From Deltaproteobacteria bacterium (GTDB lineage: Bacteria; Desulfobacterota; BSN033; UBA1163), in assembly GCA_016875255.1 (NCBI GenBank), contig VGRU01000014.1, positions 1-31,380 of the forward strand: DNA of 31,380 nucleotides, read 5' to 3'. The translations under genes and the position numbers were made by a program. This document shows positions 26,805-31,380 of this stretch, in pieces (the stretch's first letter is position 1; the number at the start of each line of letters is the position of its first letter). The notes beneath the pieces are model-generated. The model did not search any database, was not told the origin of the DNA, and saw nothing but the letters and a program-made list of their open reading frames with translations.

Positions 26805-27872
26805 ATGGATGAGAAAAAGGTTCAACCCAAAAAACTTACTGTGGCGAATACCAAACAGGAGATGCTCGAAGCCTATCAGGTGGTCTTGAAGCAACTGGAG
26901 GCTCAGAGAGAAGCTGAGCTCAAACCCGAAAAACGGCTCGAGGAGAAGAAAGCGAAAGAAGTGACCCATGTGGCGGAATCGCTTTCTTCCGAAGGAATTG
27001 CGAAGGAAGTCAGCGCCCTGAAAATAGAAACGGGAAAGATGCTTGCACAGATCTCCGACCGGCTTGAGGAAGAGATCGGCAAGTTTAAGGCGGTTCAAAG
27101 CGCCATCACGTTGAAGGAGAAGGAACTTCAGGAGCTCTATGAGATTGAAAAGTCGTCCTTGACCCTGGCGGCTTTAATTGAGTCGCAAAACCAGAAGCGG
27201 GAATCCTTCGAATCGGAGATGGCCGAAAAGAAGGAAGCCCTCACCCGGGAGATCGAATTTCTGCGTGCAGAGCGGGAAAAGGCGAAAAAAGAATACGACG
27301 ATGAGATAAAAGAGCGGGATGCCGCCGAGAAAAAGAGGCGTGAAAGAGATAAGGAGGAATATGACTATTCCTTCAAAAGGGAGCAGAAATTAGCAAAAGA
27401 TAAGTTCGAAGACGAAAAGGGAAAACTGGAAAGGGAGATCCAAGTCAAGAGGGAAGAGATGGAAAGAGATTTGCAAGAAAGGGAGAAAATGATCGCTTCC
27501 CAGGAGAACGAACTGACCGAATTGAGGAAAAGGGCCGCTGCTTTTCCGAAAGAGATGGAAGCAGCCGTCGGGAAAACCGTCAAAGAGACGACTGAGAGGC
27601 TGAATCTGGAATCCAAGAATAGGGAAGATCTACTGAAAAAAGAATTCGCGGGCGAAAAAAATGTCCTGACGACCAGGATTGAATCCCTCGAAAAATTGGC
27701 AAAAGAGCAGGGCGAACAGATCGCCAGGCTCGGTCTGCAATTGGAGAAAGCCTATCAACAGGTTCAGGATATCGCCGTCAAAACGATCGAAGGTTCTTCA
27801 AACATCAAGTCTTTTGCCAATCTTCAGCAATGGATCAGCGAACAGACAAGAAAGTTCCCTCAGGAGAAGTAA
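26805..27872 (+). CDS. Long coiled-coil protein of unknown function
   Basis: About 355 residues, almost entirely charged alpha-helix: Glu, Lys, Arg and Gln dominate from residue 30 to about 320, with few Pro or Gly. The central block (about 145-240) contains continuous E/K/R heptads (REKAKKEYDDEIKERDAAEK). There is no signal peptide or transmembrane segment. The short C-terminal end (SSNIKSFANLQQWISEQTRK) is less charged. I do not recognise a catalytic domain; a structural or scaffolding role is conceivable. I chose ATG 26805 with AAAGGGGG 8 bases upstream; ATG 26784 is possible. Confidence 0.8.
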   Translation: MDEKKVQPKKLTVANTKQEMLEAYQVVLKQLEAQREAELKPEKRLEEKKAKEVTHVAESLSSEGIAKEVSALKIETGKMLAQISDRLEEEIGKFKAVQSAITLKEKELQELYEIEKSSLTLAALIESQNQKRESFESEMAEKKEALTREIEFLRAEREKAKKEYDDEIKERDAAEKKRRERDKEEYDYSFKREQKLAKDKFEDEKGKLEREIQVKREEMERDLQEREKMIASQENELTELRKRAAAFPKEMEAAVGKTVKETTERLNLESKNREDLLKKEFAGEKNVLTTRIESLEKLAKEQGEQIARLGLQLEKAYQQVQDIAVKTIEGSSNIKSFANLQQWISEQTRKFPQEK

Positions 27873-27942
27873 TTATTCGGTATAGTTTGTAAACAATAGA
27901 TAGGGTGAGAATCAAAAGGTTTGGGTTAACCTTTAAAATTCG

Positions 27943-28356
27943 ATGAGACAAAAGATGTGGGTTTACAGCCCACCAAAGCCCAAAGTGCCTGATGCCGTCA
28001 AGGTGCGAGTGGAAATAAAGGCAATAGAACTGGTAGATGCTGTCCTGAAGCCGGAACACGTCGTTAAGACCCCACCCAAGAATATGAAGTGGAACTATAT
28101 TGTTGACATCTACACCAAATGGTATCGTAACTACTTCTATTTCTGTGCCAAATACGCCTGTCCGGGTCCAAATGCACTGTCGCCTTTTTTCGACACGGGG
28201 TTTGCTCGCCTGGAATACGCCGGCGGCGTAGACCAACAGAGCCGGTTCAACTTGTCCTACATGCGCCATACGGGCAGGTGGTGGGAGATTCGACATGGCC
28301 TGTCACTTGATCAATGTTTGGCGGAAATCAGAGGGGGTGGGCTCTTCCACCCCTGA
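27943..28356 (+). CDS. Hypothetical protein
   Basis: A 137-residue soluble protein, aromatic-rich in the centre (NYIVDIYTKWYRNYFYFCAK) and ending with SYMRHTGRWWEIRHGLSLDQCL. I do not recognise the family; similar short proteins with the YMRHTGxWWEI tail occur as stand-alone unknowns. No clear Shine-Dalgarno precedes ATG 27943, and ATG 27955 is an alternative. It opens the AT-rich accessory tail of the window. Confidence 0.6.
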   Translation: MRQKMWVYSPPKPKVPDAVKVRVEIKAIELVDAVLKPEHVVKTPPKNMKWNYIVDIYTKWYRNYFYFCAKYACPGPNALSPFFDTGFARLEYAGGVDQQSRFNLSYMRHTGRWWEIRHGLSLDQCLAEIRGGGLFHP

Positions 28357-28406
28357 GCTTGTGCTGGTCTTTCAAAGTGACGCGCAATTCCATATAGAAG
28401 TTATCA

Positions 28407-28444
28407 CAAGGCACAGGCGCCTAACCTTTCGTTAGTGTGCCTTG
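28407..28444. other. Strong two-tier hairpin
   Basis: CAAGGCAC (28407-28414) pairs perfectly with GTGCCTTG (28437-28444), and within it CTAAC (28421-28425) pairs with GTTAG (28431-28435) around loop CTTTC, leaving an AGGCGC bulge. No T tract follows. It lies 50 bp after the hypothetical gene at 27943-28356. Confidence 0.6.
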
Positions 28445-28538
28445 AAAGCCGTCATTTGGGTAAGGCCAGGCGATCAAATTTTTATTCTTGACCAATGATC
28501 CAGACCATATAGGGCATTTGCAACGAATATGAATATTT

Positions 28539-28691
28539 CTAGTGTAGTGTTACAGCAATCACTTTACAATCCGTTCGTGGTGAGCATGTCGAACCATGAA
28601 CGGAACCCCTCGATATAGTTCAATAGTTCACCCTTCGACAAGCTCAGGGCGAACGGGGTATTGTAAAGAAGTGTTAGAGACACTACACTAG
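28539..28691. repeat. MITE-like element with 12-bp terminal inverted repeats
   Basis: 153 bp bounded by CTAGTGTAGTGT (28539-28550) and its exact reverse complement (28680-28691). A second matched pair lies inside: CTTTACAAT (about 28561-28569) and ATTGTAAAG, next to CCGTTCG/CGAACGG. The right half carries CCTTCGACAAGCTCAGGGCG, a widespread intergenic-repeat motif. No coding capacity. It lies in the 440-bp gene-free stretch 28357-28796, in which I see only this and the hairpin at 28407-28444. Confidence 0.8.
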
Positions 28692-28796
28692 GATGAAAGG
28701 GGTCTCCATTAGTAATCCAAAAGCGTTCCTTAGACACCCCTAAATGGAAAAATGTTCTGTGATTTTCTGTTGTTTCAGCGTGGAATAGTTTAAAAC

Positions 28797-29103
28797 ACGG
28801 CAAAGGGGTTTATTGGAGAGGTGAGGTTGTGATGATGCCAGGCTGGACACGTTATTTTTAGCCATGCCTATCTCTTGGCGCGGCACCCTCCAGCAATATG
28901 TTGGGCGTCTATATCGACTCCACGATAATAAGCAAGTAGTGCAGGTCTACGATTATGTGGATATCCATGTCCCGACCCTAATACGCATGTATAAAAAACG
29001 ACTTAAAGGTTATGAAGCAATCGGCTATACGGTTCAAAAAGAGAGCAGGACCTCAAACCAGCAGCCTAACGAATTCGAATATGTCCAAAATGAGAACCTT
29101 TAG
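28797..29103 (+). pseudogene. C-terminal remnant of a superfamily 2 helicase (DEAD/DEAH type)
   Basis: The segment reads KGFIGE (28803-28820), then after a frameshift GCDDARLDTLFLAMPISWRG (from 28825), TLQQYVGRLYRLHDNKQVVQ and VYDYVDIHVPTLIRMYKKRL. This is motif V-VI (QQYVGRLYR, arginine finger) and the tail of restriction/DNA-repair-type helicases. The N-terminal several hundred residues with motifs I-IV are absent. A calling program may report 28864-29103 as a 79-residue protein, but its ATG is an internal methionine of the helicase. It marks a decayed defence or mobile gene. Confidence 0.8.
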
Positions 29104-29154
29104 GCTACGGTTCTTCTGTTTCGGTTTGTTTCCTTACATTATGAGTTGTAAAAG

Positions 29155-29190
29155 CAAAGGTTTGGTCTGACGGACACCTTCAAACCTTTG
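29155..29190. other. 10-bp perfect inverted repeat
   Basis: CAAAGGTTTG (29155-29164) and CAAACCTTTG (29181-29190) flank a 16-base loop, just after the helicase remnant. No T tract; it could be a hairpin or a protein-binding site. Confidence 0.45.
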
Positions 29191-29260
29191 TGTTAACTTC
29201 TTGCTGTACTTCGCAACTGACGTTTCAGCAAAGCGTGCTTGTTTTCAATTGATAATCCTC

Positions 29261-29305
29261 AAAACATTTTTCACCCCAAAACATTTTTCTCAAAAAACAT
29301 TTTTC
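29261..29305 (+). repeat. Three tandem copies of AAAACATTTTTC
   Basis: AAAACATTTTTC occurs at 29261-29272, 29278-29289 and 29294-29305, with a period of 16-17 bp, directly upstream of the -35 box at 29308. Spacing of about 1.5 helical turns is compatible with either an UP-like/activator array or simple slippage. Confidence 0.6.
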
Positions 29306-29307
29306 TC

Positions 29308-29338
29308 TTGACAACATGACGATACAATGTTACATTGT
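29308..29338 (+). promoter_or_regulatory. Promoter with palindromic operator candidate
   Basis: TTGACA (29308-29313), 17-base spacer, TACATT (29331-29336) as -10. Overlapping the -10 is ACAATG (29324-29329)-TTA-CATTGT (29333-29338), a perfect 6-bp dyad. The downstream gene encodes a DNA-binding protein, so autoregulation is a reasonable inference. Confidence 0.55.
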
Positions 29339-29368
29339 TACACAAAACTTACAGTGGAGGTATTCTCC

Positions 29369-30307
29369 ATGAGCGAAGTCATTAGGATTTCAGAAGCAAC
29401 CTATAAGCGGCTAGAATCATTGGCAAGAGGATTTGACACCCCAGGGAGCGTCATCGAACGGTTACTTGATTTCTATGAGCAACCTCACAAAAACATTTTC
29501 CCGAGCCCAATTACTCCTGATGAAAGGGCGGCTAGTAAGGGGTCAAGGTTGCCCCGTGGCGTAAAAACGCCTACTAAGGCTTATTACCGGCCGATCCTTC
29601 AAGCCCTTATTGACTTGGGTGGTAAGGCGAGTGTTCACGAAGTGATTATTAGAGTCGAAAAGGCAATGGAAGCTTCCTTGAATGAAAAAGACCGTCAGCC
29701 AATAAGCTCCAATACGAATGAGCCTCGCTGGGCAAACACTGCAAAATGGGCACGAAAACGTATGACCATGATGCAGCCCCCTCTCTTGAAGCCAGATTCC
29801 CCAAAGAAAATATGGGAAATCACCGAGGCTGGGCGTAGATTTCTTGCACAGATTCCCAACTCGAAAGATCCGCTGGAGCACCCTAGGACAAGTTCAGGTG
29901 GATTGCGTGCCGCTACCCATCCACCAGCAACTCTTGCCTCCCCAAAAGAGCCAACGACGGCAATGAAGACTGGCTTCTTGTTCGGAGGCAAATTTTACAC
30001 CGCGCGCTCAGCGAGAGAAGCCATGCAAGAAGTTCTCCGACTCTTCGCTAAACGCGATCGCACATTCTTGGACCGATTTGCTGCTCGCAAACACGGGAAG
30101 AAGCGACGTTTTGTAGCTCGAGACCGGACGGAGCTGTATCCTGGAAGCCCCGATCTTACCGAGCACTCTGTCGAGTTGATTCCAGGCTGGTGGATGGGGA
30201 CGAATTACAGCAAGAGATCGATTACGGAGATCATTCAACTCGCTTGTGAGGTTGCCGGGTTACGCTTCGGAGAAGATTTGCAGGTGAACCTTGGATTAAC
30301 TGCTTAA
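29369..30307 (+). CDS. DNA-binding protein with RHH and Mrr-N-like winged-helix domains
   Basis: About 312 residues. Residues 1-40 (MSEVIRISEATYKRLESLAR and onward) resemble a ribbon-helix-helix or SeqA-N-type dimerisation/DNA-binding unit. Residues about 60-155 (YYRPILQALIDLGGKASVHE, then PRWANTAKWARKRM and IWEITEAGRRFL) match the Mrr N-terminal winged helix of restriction-related proteins. The last 110 residues (YPGSPDLTEHSVELIPGWWM, TNYSKRSITEIIQLACEVAG) form another domain I cannot name. No nuclease motif of Mrr (D-QxK) is visible. ATG 29369 has GGAGG 8 bases upstream; the ATG at 29327 lies in the operator and is rejected. Probably a regulator or DNA-modulating protein of a defence or mobile region. 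Confidence 0.7.
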   Translation: MSEVIRISEATYKRLESLARGFDTPGSVIERLLDFYEQPHKNIFPSPITPDERAASKGSRLPRGVKTPTKAYYRPILQALIDLGGKASVHEVIIRVEKAMEASLNEKDRQPISSNTNEPRWANTAKWARKRMTMMQPPLLKPDSPKKIWEITEAGRRFLAQIPNSKDPLEHPRTSSGGLRAATHPPATLASPKEPTTAMKTGFLFGGKFYTARSAREAMQEVLRLFAKRDRTFLDRFAARKHGKKRRFVARDRTELYPGSPDLTEHSVELIPGWWMGTNYSKRSITEIIQLACEVAGLRFGEDLQVNLGLTA

Positions 30308-30361
30308 AATTTAATGGTCAGAGTCTTTGTAAGTGTTTTTTTATAAATCGGGGAACCTTCA

Positions 30362-31165
30362 ATGAATGATATCCAGGTGATTGAACAGTTTCGTCATTTA
30401 ATTGCTGAATCTAAAGAAAATCAAAATCGTTTTGCTCTTGCCATCATGAATGATGATTTTAAAGATCCTGTATTTGAAAATATATACGAGGTTGTGATTG
30501 AGATCAAAGAAAAATTGGCACAATATGACGTCTTGCGAGTAGATGACCTGACATTGAGGAACGATCTAATAGCAATAAGAGAAAATAAAGATTTTGCTTA
30601 CTTTGAGATATTGGAAATACTTTCAAAATATGGCGATAAGGCGGGAGGTGATAAACCGACTTTTGGACCAAATTGGGAAGAGTTCAATCGGGATAGATGG
30701 TGGGACATCTTGCAAAACGAAATAATATCGAATGTTGATCCGTACACGCTAATTATGAGAAAAATGGATCTTGGAACGCTATTAGTGGGAAAACCTGTTC
30801 CGGAACACCTGAAGGGTCATTTGCGACAAATAAAGGAATGCTATGCATGGGGATTTGAAAATGAAGCTTCAATCTATTGCAGGACAATTTTAGAGGAAGG
30901 CTTCAGAGAAGCTTTAAAATCAAAAGCCGAATTCAGTACGCCTCGACAAAGGAGAGATTTGGAAGGATGGTCCCTAGAATGGTTATTAAACCACTCAAAG
31001 AACAGAAAATACTTTAACGGGGAAGTCATAAAAAGGGCTTATAAACTCAAAGAAAATGTAAATCACATTGTCCATCCGACCAGCGCGAGGAAGCCTGACG
31101 TACAAATGTCTAACTTAGAAATAATCAAAGATACGTTTTACATTCTGGAGATGCTATTTCGTTAG
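30362..31165 (+). CDS. DUF4145-like protein of unknown function
   Basis: A 267-residue soluble protein with AT-rich codon use unlike the nuo genes. The C-terminal half (HLKGHLRQIKECYAWGFENE, then ASIYCRTILEEGFREALK and KENVNHIVHP) resembles the DUF4145 helical domain, found alone or fused to nucleases and helicases in defence-type loci. The N-terminal half is helical and unrecognised; a central segment is Trp-rich (NWEEFNRDRWWDIL). ATG 30362 is 54 bp after the preceding gene, probably in the same transcript. Confidence 0.6.
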   Translation: MNDIQVIEQFRHLIAESKENQNRFALAIMNDDFKDPVFENIYEVVIEIKEKLAQYDVLRVDDLTLRNDLIAIRENKDFAYFEILEILSKYGDKAGGDKPTFGPNWEEFNRDRWWDILQNEIISNVDPYTLIMRKMDLGTLLVGKPVPEHLKGHLRQIKECYAWGFENEASIYCRTILEEGFREALKSKAEFSTPRQRRDLEGWSLEWLLNHSKNRKYFNGEVIKRAYKLKENVNHIVHPTSARKPDVQMSNLEIIKDTFYILEMLFR

Positions 31166-31327
31166 ACGTTTCGCGGAGGAATCAACGATTGGGGACATTA
31201 GATCCCCACATAACAAGTCGAAACCAAGGGTCTCAATAATCAACAAAGTTTTGTCAAAAGTTGAGACCTGCCTGGTGCCGTCAAGACGGACACCGATAAA
31301 CCTAAAGAAACTACGGCAAGGGGAAAG

Positions 31328-31380
31328 ATGGGGATGACTCGATTGATTTGTTTCGCTCACTCCGATACGAACGCCGGAAG
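31328..31380 (+). CDS. Possible start of a further gene (cut by window edge)
   Basis: An open frame from ATG 31328 or 31334 runs to the window end, encoding MTRLICFAHSDTNAG and onward, after an AAGGGG-rich segment. Only 15-17 codons are visible, so the call is tentative. No other feature is evident in 31166-31327. Confidence 0.2.
   Translation, partial: MGMTRLICFAHSDTNAG

Noticed and set aside
28407..28444. Integron attC site (GCCTAAC...GTTAG resembles core sites)
   Set aside because: The two core-like parts are only 5 bases apart, the second does not fit GTTRRRY, and no matching opposite half occurs within 150 bp on either strand.
29261..29305. CRISPR array or replication iterons
   Set aside because: Only three 12-bp units with 4-5 bp spacers; no spacer-like unique segments, cas genes or replication protein nearby.

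Overview
The window looks like the chromosome of an anaerobic, selenocysteine-using bacterium, most likely a member of Desulfobacterota (the former Deltaproteobacteria). That placement is inferred from gene content and order: UPF0280-mtaB-rnc-Elp3-like radical SAM, a selenocysteine formate dehydrogenase beside a NuoEFG-less complex I, and many short palindromic repeats. It is not based on a phylogeny. Much of the coding sequence has strong Shine-Dalgarno sites and balanced G+C; the right end (about 27.9-31.4 kb) is more AT-rich and accessory in character.

Layout. (1) 1-3400, minus strand: the str operon rpsL-rpsG-fusA-tuf (tuf truncated by the window edge) with a recognisable promoter. (2) 3588-10171: a small Tyr/Trp/Pro-rich secreted protein; a plus-strand set UPF0280-mtaB-rnc, then a radical SAM protein; then, on the minus strand, an old-yellow-enzyme-type flavin oxidoreductase and a REP-associated (Y1) transposase bounded by long inverted repeats. 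(3) 10180-25700: the main feature, an electron-transfer and proton-pumping cluster: fdhA (selenocysteine formate dehydrogenase with a NuoG-like iron-sulfur N-terminus), nuoA, nuoB, nuoC, nuoD, a NuoF-C-terminus/GltD-like flavoprotein fusion, nuoH, I, J, K, L, M, N, closed by a strong terminator. (4) 25740-27872: palindromic repeats, a periplasmic FKBP-type prolyl isomerase and a long coiled-coil protein. (5) 27900-31380: an accessory tail with an unknown protein, a MITE-like element, a frameshifted helicase remnant, an RHH plus Mrr-N-like DNA-binding protein with a palindromic operator candidate, and a DUF4145-like protein.

How the genes work together. The complex I genes encode the complete membrane arm (A, H, J, K, L, M, N) and connecting module (B, C, D, I), but there is no nuoE, no full nuoF and no separate nuoG. 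The electron-input module appears to be replaced by a formate dehydrogenase whose N-terminal iron-sulfur domains resemble NuoG, and by a fusion of the NuoF iron-sulfur tail with a GltD-like NAD(P)H flavoprotein. This suggests a formate- and/or NAD(P)H-fed ion-pumping complex.

The most striking observation is two in-frame TGA codons. The one in fdhA is a textbook selenocysteine codon followed by a SECIS-like hairpin. The second, in nuoB, falls exactly on the first cysteine of the tandem Cys-Cys that ligates cluster N2. This may be an undescribed selenocysteine ligand in complex I, or a sequencing error or nonsense mutation. TGA is used as an ordinary stop in several genes here, including fdhA and nuoB themselves, so a global code change is excluded. 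Nearly every gap inside the nuo operon of about 45 bp or more holds a different short palindromic repeat, and one MITE-like family occurs twice in opposite orientations.
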